This document shows, one piece after another, positions 1 to 8,038 of a DNA stretch of 50,420 nucleotides. How positions within the stretch are numbered: the first letter of the stretch is position 1; every line of letters begins with the position of its first letter. The translations under genes and the position numbers were made by a program. The stretch covers positions 1 through 50,420 of the forward strand of contig NZ_FMCI01000089.1 in NCBI RefSeq assembly GCF_900091845.1, in the 5' to 3' direction. The stretch is from Streptomyces sp. SolWspMP-5a-2 (GTDB taxonomy: Bacteria; Actinomycetota; Actinomycetes; Streptomycetales; Streptomycetaceae). The notes under the pieces are model-generated. The model saw nothing but the letters and a program-made list of their open reading frames with translations, did not search any database and was not told the DNA's origin.

Positions 1-245
1 TCGCCCCGACCCCGCCGCGACCGCCCCGCGACCGCCCTCGGCCTCGCCGCGACCGCCGCCGGTCCCGTCGCGACCGCCGCCGGGTCGGGCGGGCGCCGCG
101 TGCCGTCGTCGCCGTCGCCGTCGGCGCCGTCGAACCGGTGGCGATCGCGGAGGCGGAACACCGGGGCCCGCACCGCCTCCACGTGGTGCTGACCCGCGCG
201 GTCTCCCGCTTCGACGTGGTGCACGGCAGGCCGCTGCCCTTCTAG
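1..245 (+). CDS. C-terminal end of an unidentified protein (cut by window edge)
   Basis: An open frame enters from the left edge and stops at TAG 243-245, giving about 80 residues. The first half is an Arg/Pro-rich, low-complexity stretch. The last 40 or so residues look like a folded C-terminus ending in VVHGRPLPF. Third codon positions are nearly all G or C, as in real Streptomyces genes. The stop overlaps by 4 bases the convergent reductase gene that ends at 242. I do not recognise the family, and the Arg-rich part could be a frame artefact of repetitive GC-rich DNA. Confidence 0.4.
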   Translation, partial: APTPPRPPRDRPRPRRDRRRSRRDRRRVGRAPRAVVAVAVGAVEPVAIAEAEHRGPHRLHVVLTRAVSRFDVVHGRPLPF

Positions 246-1123
246 GGCGCGTCGAGCAGCGGGATCAACTCCTCCTCCTCGTACGTCAGATGGGCTTCGA
301 GCGCGCGGGTGAGGCGCTCGACCTCGGCGCGGGCGGTGGCCGGGTCGCCGGTCACCGCGTTCCGCAACTCCCCGACCAGGGAGGCGATGTGCGTGTGCTC
401 CGCCGCCAGCCGCGCGAGGGCGGGGGCGGCCCGTGGATGCCGGTCGGCGAGGAACGGGAAGAGGGCCTGGTCCTCCCCGGTGTGATGACGGTCGAGACCC
501 TGGCAGAACGTGAGGCAGTTGACCCGGAGCTGGGCGCCGAGCCCGGCCCGGCCGGACGTGTCGGCGTTCGCCATCTCGTCCCGGATCAGGGCGAGTTCAC
601 GGCGGAAGGCGTCGTGCACCACCTTGATCGCCTCGCCCGGCGATCCGGCCGCGATGCGCGGCGGCCCCTCGCGGGGGATCTCGTGCAGGGCGACGACCGG
701 GATGACCCGCGTCGTCTTCTCCTGGTAGGCGGCCCAGCCCGGGTCGCCCGCCACGGCCCGCTCCCAGGCCCGGTCCCGGTCCGCCCCGGTGAGGACGACG
801 GCCCGCGCCTCGTAGGTGAACACCCCGCTCTCCACGGTGACATGGGGGTGGGCCAGCAGGTTGCGGTACCAGTCGGGGTGACGGGGCGAGCCGCCCGCCG
901 AGGCGATGACCAGGACCCGGTCACCGCCGTCAGGCAGATAGCCGACGGGGGTGGTGTGCCGGGCGCCGGTGCGGGCGCCCGTGGTGGTGAGCAGAAGGAG
1001 CCTGGCCCCTTCGAAGAAGCCGCCGACGCGGCCGTGGCGGGCGCGGAACTCGTCGATGATCCGCTGGTTGAAGTCGGTGGGGGCGCCGGAGGCGCTGGTG
1101 GAGTCGTCGTTGGCGTCGGGCAT
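242..1123 (-). CDS. F420-type nitroreductase/quinone reductase fused to hemerythrin domain
   Basis: A 293-residue two-domain protein. Residues ~20-150 match the deazaflavin (F420H2)-dependent nitroreductase/quinone reductase family (DUF385 type): a TTTGARTG stretch, a central SPRHPDWYRNLLAHP segment and a strand ending in PVVALHEI. Residues ~165-290 are a hemerythrin (HHE) domain with iron-ligand motifs of the form HxxExxxxFP, HxxI and HLxYEEEELIP. Known family members reduce quinones or nitro compounds with F420H2, while hemerythrin binds a di-iron centre that senses or carries O2 or NO. A role in redox or nitrosative defence is inference. The ATG at 1123 begins MPDAND. No partner gene on the same strand suggests an operon. 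Confidence 0.85.
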   Translation of the reverse strand: MPDANDDSTSASGAPTDFNQRIIDEFRARHGRVGGFFEGARLLLLTTTGARTGARHTTPVGYLPDGGDRVLVIASAGGSPRHPDWYRNLLAHPHVTVESGVFTYEARAVVLTGADRDRAWERAVAGDPGWAAYQEKTTRVIPVVALHEIPREGPPRIAAGSPGEAIKVVHDAFRRELALIRDEMANADTSGRAGLGAQLRVNCLTFCQGLDRHHTGEDQALFPFLADRHPRAAPALARLAAEHTHIASLVGELRNAVTGDPATARAEVERLTRALEAHLTYEEEELIPLLDAP

Positions 1124-1317
1124 GGTGCGCTGTGTCCGCTCTCTCTCGCTGGATTCCCTGGGGATGGGGTGGCGCGGAGAGAGGAGGCGGGCCCCTGGCC
1201 CGCCCCGGCCTCACTCAGAGGCCGGGAACCCGACTCGATCACGGCACGAGGCCGACCCGGCAGTCATGGGGCGAAGATAGCGGGGGCCGGGCGGCGCCGC
1301 CACAGGTTTTCCCCGGC

Positions 1318-1395
1318 CCGGACAGGGACGGGGGCAAGGGCGGGAACGGGGGCAGGCGCAGGGGACAGGGACGGGGGCAGGGGTAGGGTCGGGAA
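1318..1395. repeat. G-run tandem repeat upstream of methyltransferase gene
   Basis: Imperfect tandem repeats of ACGGGGGC, GGGACAG and similar G-tracts, ending just before the ribosome-binding site (AGGAGGG, 1401-1407) of the gene at 1414. Several runs of four or five G lie close together, so a G-quadruplex in the non-template strand or the leader RNA is possible. This is inferred from composition only. Confidence 0.5.
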
Positions 1396-1413
1396 CACCG
1401 AGGAGGGTGCCTG

Positions 1414-2136
1414 ATGGACGAGTGTTTCGCCGAACCGCGGCTCGCCGCGATCTACGACGCCCTCGACCCCGACCGCGCCGACCTCGACGCCTACCTCGCG
1501 ATGGCGCGGGAGTTCGGGGCGCGCCGGGTGCTGGACATCGGGTGCGGGACGGGCGTCTTCGCGCTGCTGCTGGCCGGGCACGGGTTCGACGTCGTCGGCG
1601 TCGACCCGGCGCGGGCCTCCGTCGACGTGGCGCGCGGCAAGCCGGGAGCCGACCGGGTGCGCTGGTACGACGGCGACGCGACGGTGCTGCCGCCCCTGCG
1701 CGCCGACCTGGTGACCATGACGGCGAACGTCGCCCAGGGCATCGCCGACCCCGCCGCCTGGCACGGGACGCTCCGGGCCGCGCACGCCGCGTCCCGCCCC
1801 GGCGGGCGGCTGGTCCTGGAGACCCGGGACCCGGCGGGACGCGCGTGGGAGCGGTGGAACCGGGCCGAGTCCGAGACCGTGACCGAGGTGCCGGGCGTCG
1901 GCGCGGTCCGCAGCTGGGTCGAACTGGTCCAGGTGCGGGGGCCGTTGGTGACGTTCCGCTGGACGTACGCGTTCGCCTCCGACGGCGCCGTCCTCACGTC
2001 GGACTCGACGCTGCGGTTCCGTGAACGCGACGAGGTGGCCGAGGAGTTGGCCGCGGCGGGCTTCGTCCTCCACGAGGTGCGGGACGCGCCCGACCGCCCG
2101 GGACGCGAGTTCGTGTTCGTGGCCGGCCGGGACTGA
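1414..2136 (+). CDS. Class I SAM-dependent methyltransferase
   Basis: A 240-residue protein with a standard Rossmann methyltransferase core. Motif I is VLDIGCGTGVFALLLA at ~40-55. It is followed by the acidic strand end VVGVDPA, a later TMTANVAQGIAD segment in the motif IV position, and GGRLVLETRDP in the post-motif region. It resembles the Methyltransf_25 group of small-molecule methyltransferases. The substrate cannot be told. The start is ATG 1414, seven bases after AGGAGGG. It stands alone, with G-rich low-complexity DNA on both sides. Confidence 0.85.
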   Translation: MDECFAEPRLAAIYDALDPDRADLDAYLAMAREFGARRVLDIGCGTGVFALLLAGHGFDVVGVDPARASVDVARGKPGADRVRWYDGDATVLPPLRADLVTMTANVAQGIADPAAWHGTLRAAHAASRPGGRLVLETRDPAGRAWERWNRAESETVTEVPGVGAVRSWVELVQVRGPLVTFRWTYAFASDGAVLTSDSTLRFRERDEVAEELAAAGFVLHEVRDAPDRPGREFVFVAGRD

Positions 2137-2433
2137 CGGCGGGCCGGGGCGGGGCGGGATGGGGCACCGGGCCGGGGCGGGGCAGCGGGGCGGGGCGGGG
2201 CAGCGGAGCGGCGGCGGGGGTCTGCCGTGAGGTGTGTCACGTCGCCGTGCCGGGTCCCCGGTCCGGTCCGGGAGCGGGCGCGCGCAACGGCCCGTCCCCG
2301 TCCGCCGATCCGGGAGCCGCGCGGTGGACGACGGGCGCGGAGGCCGCGCGGGGGCGACCCAGGTCACCCTTCCCCGCCGCCGGGCCCGCTGGTACAGATG
2401 GGGGAGTTCTGCCAGCACATCGGAAGTCTCGCC
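2137..2433. other. G-rich intergenic region
   Basis: About 300 bases without a convincing gene. Bases 2140-2225 are repeats of GGGGCGGGGC and GGGGCAGCG, another G-quadruplex-prone stretch. Nothing else recognisable is seen until the GGAAG ribosome-binding site at 2422. Confidence 0.5.
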
Positions 2434-2685
2434 ATGAACCAGGACAACGCCGACGCTCTCACGCCCTTCGCCCTCGACCTGACCCTCGACGAGATCAGGC
2501 GGCGGACCGAGGTCGTGGCCGCGCTCGGACCCGACTGGGACCCGGTGGCGGCCCTCCGGGGCGAGGAGGAGGCGTACGCCCTCCTCTACTCCGGCCTGGA
2601 CGCCGAGCAGCAGCGCACCTACGACATGCTCGTGGCCGCCGGGGTCCTGCCGGGGGAGGGGCCGGGCCGTGCGCCTTCCCACTGA
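2434..2685 (+). CDS. Small DUF6400-like protein
   Basis: An 83-residue acidic protein. I chose ATG 2434 because GGAAG lies seven bases upstream and the conserved-looking part starts right after it. The core LDLTLDEIRRRTEVVAALG, WDPVAALRGEEEAYALLYSG and LDAEQQRTYDMLVAAGVLP resembles a small Streptomyces family I recall as DUF6400. No function is known. The end overlaps the start of the next gene by 17 bases, suggesting translational coupling. Confidence 0.7.
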   Translation: MNQDNADALTPFALDLTLDEIRRRTEVVAALGPDWDPVAALRGEEEAYALLYSGLDAEQQRTYDMLVAAGVLPGEGPGRAPSH

Positions 2686-2935
2686 CCCGCAGGCCGACCC
2701 CTCCCGCCGCGCCTGGGTGGCCTGCCCCGGCTGCGACGACGCCCGGCACTGCGCGACCTGCGCCGAGCGCCGCAACTGCGACGACCACTGGCGCTACCTG
2801 CTCTCCAACCGCGGTCCCGTCGTCCACCTCCAGTGCCCCGGGTGCGGCCACCTGTGGTCCCTGGACACCCGCCCCGGCACCACCCCGCGCCCCGGCACCA
2901 CCCCGCGCCCCGGCACCGACCGCCCCTGCCACTGA
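2669..2935 (+). CDS. Small zinc-ribbon-like protein
   Basis: An 88-residue protein starting at GTG 2669 behind a GGGGGAGGGG ribosome-binding site inside the end of the previous gene. It has three Cys pairs: CPGC, then CATC followed by C and H residues, then CPGCGHLW. These could bind one or two zinc ions. The tail carries a PRPGTT repeat. The function is unknown. Overlap with the gene before it suggests that the two small proteins are made together. Confidence 0.6.
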   Translation: MRLPTDPQADPSRRAWVACPGCDDARHCATCAERRNCDDHWRYLLSNRGPVVHLQCPGCGHLWSLDTRPGTTPRPGTTPRPGTDRPCH

Positions 2936-2989
2936 CCGGCGGTGACCGCCTCTGCCGCCGTCCGCCCCCTTTGCAGGCCGTCGGCGTCC

Positions 2990-3853
2990 TCAGTCCGTGA
3001 AGTCGTACGCGACGAAGTCGGTCACCGGGCTGAAGCCGATCCGCTCGTACAGGGCGTTGCTGGTGGGGTTGGCCGCGTTGGTGAACAGCACCAGCTCGTC
3101 GGCGCCCGCCGCCAGCGCGGCCCGGACCGCGGCGACCGTCACGGCGCCCGCGTATCCGTGTCCGCGCAGGTGGGACGGGGTGTAGACGGGGTCGATCCGG
3201 ACCTGCCCGGCGACCATCGGGTTGGCGCCCGCCATCGAGACGGGGGTGCCGTCCGGGGTCTGCCAGTAGGTGTAGCGCTTCTCCGCGAAGCGGGTCCCGG
3301 CCCAGGTGGCGGCGTCGACGGTGACGTCCTCCCCGACGTCCGCCGCGAACGCGCGGCACCAGCTCATCAGGTGCTCGTGGTCGTCCTCGCCGACGCTCCG
3401 CGCGCCGCCCGCCGGAACCGGCCGCGGCGGGGTGAGGGTGCCCAGGCGGCGCAGCCGGATCCGGACGCGGACCGACGGCGTCGCGCCGGTGCGCCGCCGC
3501 CAGGCCGCGGCGAAGGCGGCGGCGGTCTCCTCCTCGGCCGTGACCCCGGTGAGCCGGTGGCCGCGCGCGATCAGCAGGGCGGCGAGTCCGTCGGCCTGCC
3601 CGGCGGTGAGCGCGGTGACGGTCAGACGGCGGCTCGCCGGGAAGCTGAAGAAGGCGGCCCGCACCGTGCCGTCCCGCTCGGCCCGCCCCAGCACGGGCAC
3701 CCCGGCGCCGTGGGCGGCCACCCCGAGGGTGCGCAGCTTCTCGGTGAGGGTGAGCCAGGTGGTGTGGACGGTGCGGCGCGAGCGCAGGAAGTCCCCGGCC
3801 CGCGCGAGGAAGTGGTCGACGTCGTCGGTGAGTTGCCAGTCGTCGGAGCGCAT
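2990..3853 (-). CDS. GNAT-family N-acetyltransferase
   Basis: 287 residues if translation starts at ATG 3853 (MRSDDWQ). An in-frame ATG at 3895 would add 14 residues but lies in unrelated-looking sequence. The C-terminal ~130 residues form a GNAT domain: the strand RIDPVYTPSHLRGHGYA carries the acetyl-CoA-binding R-x-x-G-x-G/A motif, and NAANPTSNALYERIGF is the classic motif near the end. The N-terminal half resembles a degenerate second GNAT fold, a common arrangement in Streptomyces. The substrate is unknown. The upstream monooxygenase frame runs into this gene. Confidence 0.8.
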   Translation of the reverse strand: MRSDDWQLTDDVDHFLARAGDFLRSRRTVHTTWLTLTEKLRTLGVAAHGAGVPVLGRAERDGTVRAAFFSFPASRRLTVTALTAGQADGLAALLIARGHRLTGVTAEEETAAAFAAAWRRRTGATPSVRVRIRLRRLGTLTPPRPVPAGGARSVGEDDHEHLMSWCRAFAADVGEDVTVDAATWAGTRFAEKRYTYWQTPDGTPVSMAGANPMVAGQVRIDPVYTPSHLRGHGYAGAVTVAAVRAALAAGADELVLFTNAANPTSNALYERIGFSPVTDFVAYDFTD

Positions 3854-5178
3854 GGCGGCATGATGGCCGAGGCGGTAGGACGGGTCGAGCCGCACGGCGC
3901 CGACAGGGAGCCCACCCGCGCGCCCCGGCCCCCTCCCCGGCCCCTCCCCGGCCTCTCCCCGGCGGATCCGCCGGTCCGCGCAGCGGCGCGCCGCACCGCG
4001 GCAGGCCCTGGTTCAGGACGCCCGCTCGCCCCGGACCCCGCCCCCGTCACCTTCTCCGTCCTGTCCGCGCCTGTCCCGGCCGAAGAGTGGATGACGTCGG
4101 CGGCCGTGGGGTCGTCCAGGTCCTCTCCGGCGGCGGCGACGGCGGCGCTGCGCGGGAACATCGCCGCCTCGTACACGCCGAGCGCGGCCTCCACGTCACC
4201 CGGGTGCGCGGCGAGCGCCTCCCCGAGTTCGGCGCCGTCGAGCATGGCGAGGTTGGCGCCCTCGCCGTTCGGGGCGGTGAGGTGGGCGGCGTCACCGACG
4301 AGGGTCACACCGGGCGTCCGGTCCCAGCGGTGGTCCTTCGGCAGGGTGAAGTGCGGGCGCAGGACCGGCGCGGTGTCGCTCTCGGTGATCAGGCAGGTCA
4401 GCTCGGGGGCCCAGCTCGCGAACTCCTCGGCTATCCGGGCGGTGGCCGCCGCGCGGTCGGTGAAGTCGACCTCCGCGAACCACTCCTGCGGCCTGATCAG
4501 CACCACGTAGGCATGCAGGGTGTCGCCGCGCTCCCGGTGCGCGCCGATCCACTGCCCGCCCGAGCCGAACGCCATCATGTTGCCGCCGCCGACGGTCCGC
4601 GCGGCGAGCGGGTGCCGGGTGTCGCCGTCGTACAGGTACGTCTCGACGAACGCCTGGCCGACGTACTCGGGAGGCGCGGCGGAGACCACGGGCCGCACCC
4701 GGGACCAGGCGCCGTCCGCGCCGACCAGCAGCTCCGTGACGACCGTGTCGCCGTCCGCGAACGTCACCTCGTGGGCACCCCCGCCGAGGGAGCGGACGCC
4801 GGTGACCTTGCGGCCCCAGCGGACGGTGCCCTCCGGGAGCGAGTCGAGCAGCATCTGCCGCAGCTCGCCGCGCTGCACCTCGGGACGCCCGCCGGTGCCG
4901 TCGTCGGGCTGGTCGACCAGGACGGTGCCGTGCTGGTCGAGGACCCGGATCGCCTCCCGCCCCGGCAGCACGAGGGCGCGGAACTCGTCCATCAAGTCGG
5001 CTGCCTTGACAGCGAGTTGCCCGTTGTAGTCGTGGATGTCGAGCATCCCGCCCTGCGTCCGCGCCGCCGGGGACGGCTCCGCCTCGTGGACGGTGACGGG
5101 GATGCCGTGCAGATGCAGGATCCGGGCGAGGGTGAGGCCGCCGAGTCCGGCACCGATGATCGTGACGTGAGTGGTCAT
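3622..5178 (-). CDS. TetX-like FAD-dependent monooxygenase, C-terminus uncertain
   Basis: Starts at ATG 5178 behind AAGGGAG. The N-terminus VTIIGAGLGGLTLARILHLHG is the FAD-binding GxGxxG fold. LLVGADGAWSRVRP is the GD-type motif, and VTLVGDAAHLTAPNGEGANL is the second FAD/ribose motif near residue ~285. These place it with TetX-type aromatic hydroxylases. The family-like part ends around residue 370 (MFPRSAAVAAAGEDLDD). After that the frame has no stop. It passes through a Gly/Arg/Pro-rich tail and 232 bases into the next gene, stopping only at 3622. A one-base indel near 4080-4100 would instead end the protein at 4047. I take the enzyme as real and its 3' end as doubtful. Confidence 0.7.
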   Translation of the reverse strand: MTTHVTIIGAGLGGLTLARILHLHGIPVTVHEAEPSPAARTQGGMLDIHDYNGQLAVKAADLMDEFRALVLPGREAIRVLDQHGTVLVDQPDDGTGGRPEVQRGELRQMLLDSLPEGTVRWGRKVTGVRSLGGGAHEVTFADGDTVVTELLVGADGAWSRVRPVVSAAPPEYVGQAFVETYLYDGDTRHPLAARTVGGGNMMAFGSGGQWIGAHRERGDTLHAYVVLIRPQEWFAEVDFTDRAAATARIAEEFASWAPELTCLITESDTAPVLRPHFTLPKDHRWDRTPGVTLVGDAAHLTAPNGEGANLAMLDGAELGEALAAHPGDVEAALGVYEAAMFPRSAAVAAAGEDLDDPTAADVIHSSAGTGADRTEKVTGAGSGASGRPEPGPAAVRRAAARTGGSAGERPGRGRGGGRGARVGSLSAPCGSTRPTASAIMPPCAPTTGNSPTTSTTSSRGPGTSCARAAPSTPPGSPSPRSCAPSGWPPTAPGCPCWGGPSGTARCGPPSSASRRAAV

Positions 5179-5324
5179 GGTGGTGTGCTCCCTTGCGTGT
5201 CGCACGCCTGCCGGGCGGTTCACCGGCGGGCCCACGAGCAACCTGCCAGCCCGCGTCGACAGGCCCCCGACAGCGCCCCGACAAGCTCCCGACACGCAGA
5301 CCGGGCCACCGACAGCCCCTGCGC

Positions 5325-5729
5325 TCAGGCGACGGCGATGTCCCGGCCGGGCATGGGTTCGGCGAGCGCGGCACGCCGGGCGGGGGCGGCGAAGGGCCCG
5401 GCGGAGTACTGGGTCTCGTGCGCGAGGCGCCCGCGGGAGAACTCCATGACGCTCACGGCCCGGGTGGGGACACCGTCGTAGGTGATCACGCACTCGCTGA
5501 CCCAGAGGTCACCGCTCCCGGTGAGGCGCTCCAGCGAGAAGTGCCGGTCGGCGGGGTGCCCACCGCGCTGCGCCGCGATCGCCGCGCGCCCCCGGAACCG
5601 CTCGCCCGACTGGGGGTAGTCGAGGATCGCGTCGTCGGCGTACAGGACGTGCTCGGCGACGACGTCCCCGCGCTCCGAGGCCCGCCAGTGCTCCTCGATC
5701 GCGGCCCGGGTCCGCGTGTCATCGTCCAT
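5325..5729 (-). CDS. SnoaL/NTF2-like protein
   Basis: A 134-residue protein from ATG 5729, with GGAGG about ten bases upstream. The pattern AAIEEHWRASERGD, then YADDAILDYPQSGERFRGRAAI, then VSVMEFSRGRLAHETQY is that of the SnoaL-like/NTF2-like cone fold. Members are cyclases, isomerases or small-ligand binders, often beside monooxygenases. The monooxygenase starts 146 bases downstream on the same strand, so a joint role is possible but not shown. Confidence 0.75.
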   Translation of the reverse strand: MDDDTRTRAAIEEHWRASERGDVVAEHVLYADDAILDYPQSGERFRGRAAIAAQRGGHPADRHFSLERLTGSGDLWVSECVITYDGVPTRAVSVMEFSRGRLAHETQYSAGPFAAPARRAALAEPMPGRDIAVA

Positions 5730-5807
5730 GATCACGTCCCTCCGCGTCCGCCGGACGACGGCCACCACAGCCAGCGTAGACCGGCCGGGCCGGGGCCGCC
5801 GTGGATG

Positions 5808-6407
5808 TCAGCCCCCGGCGGCGGAACCGCGGACGAAGACGCTGTCCCGCAGGTGGGCGGGGGTGAGACGGAGCCCGGTGAGGTGCGCGGCGAGCGCGAG
5901 GGCGGCGGGCCCGGCCGGGACGTCGCCCTCGCCGGCGATCTCGAGGCCGAGGTCCCGGACCACCCCGAGGAGATCGTCGGCGCGGGCGCCGGAGCACCGG
6001 GGGACGTCCTCGAACCGGAACCGGAGCTGCACGTCGGTGTCCTCGGCCCAGAGGAACGTGCCGTCCGCGTTCGAGTCGTGGTTGTCGTACACGGAGACCC
6101 ACCGGGTGCTGGCCAATCAGGGCAGGGCCAGGGCTTCGTCCGAGCCGTGCCAGCCGTTGGGCTCGACCAAGAGGGTCCACTCCCCGAGCACCGTCGTCCC
6201 GAAGACCGTCCGCCCGGCGCCGGACGGACGGTCGTAGGCGGCGTCGACGAGCGCGTGGATGCCGGTGACCCCCGGCTCCACCCGGCCCCCCAGCCTGCGG
6301 ACCAGCTCGCGCGGCGGCACGTCCCGCACGAAGGTGAGGCAGTGGGCCCGCGCGAGATCGGGAAACTCGTCGTCGAACCAGAGGAAGTCACGGGCGCTGG
6401 TCTGCAT
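5808..6407 (-). pseudogene. DUF6461-family gene broken by one in-frame TGA
   Basis: Starts at ATG 6407 (MQTSARDFLWFDDEFPDLA). The first part runs through CLTFVRDVPPRELVRRLGG and WTLLVEPNGWHG to a TGA at 6117-6119. The same frame continues without shift from 6116 (LASTRWVSVYDNH, then GTFLWAEDTDVQLRF, then LTGLRLTPAHL) to the stop at 5808. Together the two halves give the full ~200-residue layout I recall for DUF6461. A single base change thus separates the two parts. No ribosome-binding site is seen before the TTG at 6116, so restart is unlikely. The function of the family is unknown. Confidence 0.8.
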
Positions 6408-6451
6408 GGGCGAGTGTGCCCGCGACCACTGACAGGGCGGGGGGCGGGGGC

Positions 6452-6545
6452 GCGGGCGACCGCGGAGTCCCGCCTGAGCGGGGTGGCGGGCGGGATGCTG
6501 CCGAAGGCACCGCCCAGGCGGTCGTCGACGGCGGCGAGACGGCCG
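6452..6545. repeat. 94-bp imperfect direct repeat, copy 1
   Basis: Begins GCGGGCGACCGCGGAGT and ends near GAGACGGC. A second copy lies at 7758-7851, in the same orientation, with most positions identical by eye. It lies in the gap 6408-6780, where I see no gene. Either the sequence is a dispersed element or the region was partly duplicated. Confidence 0.7.
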
Positions 6546-6780
6546 CGGGCATGGCCTCCCGGTCGTCGGCCGTCTCACCGGGCGCCGGGTACAGCTCCGG
6601 AGGGTCGGTGACGCGCCGTCCGGCGAGCGTGGGGGACGTGACCGTTGTCCGTTCCCAGTTGAGGTGATCAGCCGAGCCTCTTCTGAAAAGGGCCCGTTCA
6701 ACCGAGCCGGACGGCTGAGCAGTTGGCCCGTGGGCCTCGCCGGACGCGCCTTCTTCCTGCCGAGAGATCATGTGGGCGTG

Positions 6781-7104
6781 ATGCAGTGGATCTGCGCCTA
6801 CCACGGCGAGAGCGATGTCTGGTCGTACTTCGAGCTCGACGACGAGGAATGGGCGCTGCGGCACGTTGACGTGCAAGGACTTCAGCGCCGGCCCGTCACC
6901 GCAGCCTCGCTGGCGGAAGTCGTCGAAATCCGTGACGGTGGCGACCTCTCAGCCATGGCCGCCTACGAGCGTCAGTTCGGCGTCCTCGCGGAAGGCACCC
7001 TGCACGGCTGGCAAGAAGCGGACGGCGCTGCCGAGATCACCCGTCAAGAATTCGAGTCGACGTGGGCCGCTGCGCGAGAGACCCTCGACGCGGATCGCAC
7101 ATAG
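6781..7104 (+). CDS. Hypothetical protein
   Basis: A 107-residue acidic protein beginning MQWICAYHGESDVWSYFELD. ATG 6781 is chosen because the upstream in-frame sequence (6664-6780) looks non-coding. No domain is recognised. It has two Trp-rich segments and a helical C-terminal half ending in RETLDADRT. The next (broken) gene begins nine bases after its stop, behind AGGGGA, so the two probably formed an operon. Confidence 0.6.
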   Translation: MQWICAYHGESDVWSYFELDDEEWALRHVDVQGLQRRPVTAASLAEVVEIRDGGDLSAMAAYERQFGVLAEGTLHGWQEADGAAEITRQEFESTWAAARETLDADRT

Positions 7105-7112
7105 GGGACGAC

Positions 7113-7705
7113 TTGATCACCGAGTAGCAGCAGAAGCCGTGCGAGCGCTACCTCGCGGCCACCGTCATGTCGGCTCCCGAGCCGTGGCAGCCGGTGCTGG
7201 ATCGCAGGACTTCCATCGGGGGCCTCCTCGGTATCGGATTCGCCGTCCATCCCGACAGCGGCCACGACCTCGTCATGGTCGTGTCCAGCGACGGCCATGG
7301 ACTCTTCGACGCGGTCACCCGCGATAAGGTCGCCCGCGACCGGGACCCTGGCCCAGAAACACGCACCCCCGACGCCCACCCGGACCTCACCTGCCCCGGG
7401 CTCGGCCCGATCGCAGGCGTCCCCGTACGCATAGCCGGACTCTTCGGCGGCGGACTGCACAGCACCACGCCGGTGGCTGGACCCTCGACGTCGTCAGCCC
7501 CGAGTGGCCCCACGACCGCGTCATTCTCTCCGCCGACGGCGGGTCCCGCGAAGGGCCGGCGGGAGGGACGTGGTGGCACGTCTTCCACTCCGAGTGCTCA
7601 GAACTCCGCGCAGCCGGATTCTCTCCCTCCGTCCTGACCCTCGCGGTCGCCACCGGCAGTGACCTCACTCTCTGGACCCGGGCTGAGCTCCACTTTGACG
7701 GCTGA
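7113..7705 (+). pseudogene. Broken hypothetical gene (in-frame TAG plus frameshift)
   Basis: Reading from TTG 7113, eight bases after an AGGGGA ribosome-binding site, the frame is L-I-T-E, then TAG at 7125-7127, then QQKPCERYLAATVMSAPEPW and on in the same frame. Near 7475 (after GLFGGGLHSTT) the sensible reading moves to another frame: GWTLDVVSPEWPHDRVIL, then TWWHVFHSECSELRAAGF, then TLAVATGSDLTLWTR, ending at TGA 7703-7705. The direction of the shift fits a one-base deletion. Two independent lesions mean the gene is dead. The intact family is a Streptomyces hypothetical I cannot name. Confidence 0.75.
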
Positions 7706-7757
7706 GCGGCCAGCGAGTCACCACGCGAGAGGGGGCCGGCGCGCGGGGCAGGTGCTC

Positions 7758-7851
7758 GCGGGCGACCGCGGAGTTCCGCCGGAGGCGGGTGGCGGGCGAG
7801 GTGTTGCCGAAGGCGCCGCGCGGGCGGTCGTCGACGGCGGTGAGACGGCAG
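7758..7851. repeat. 94-bp imperfect direct repeat, copy 2, abutting the transposon
   Basis: Second copy of the sequence at 6452-6545. It ends three bases before the transposon's left terminus at 7855, so the transposon lies at or inside the edge of this repeat. Confidence 0.7.
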
Positions 7852-7854
7852 CAG

Positions 7855-7879
7855 TGTGACTTCCAGCGTTAGGTGTCAC
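7855..7879 (+). repeat. Transposon left terminal inverted repeat
   Basis: Starts TGTGACTTCCAGCG and ends TAGGTGTCAC. Its reverse complement occurs at 21055-21079 with four mismatches. Further inward, TGTCACTTCCGG starts at 7952 and TGTCACCAGATCCGG at 7981. These are likely additional TnsB-binding sites, with TGTCAC-TTCC-G as the shared core. The bases from 7880 up to the TnsA start hold only these end sequences. Confidence 0.8.
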
Positions 7880-8038
7880 CGGTGAGGGCCTTTGACCTGA
7901 CGTGTTCTCTCGTCATTCCAGTGCTTCCTGCCACCAGATTCATGCGGTAGTTGTCACTTCCGGTTGTTTCTCGGCCCAGTTGTCACCAGATCCGGAGATC
8001 ACTCTGCTTGCCGCTCTCGACGGTGGTCGAGTGGTGCC

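Noticed and set aside
2942..4510. Long + strand open frame over the GNAT and monooxygenase genes
   Set aside because: The - strand reading gives recognisable enzymes. The + strand reading is Arg/Pro/Gly-rich without any domain.
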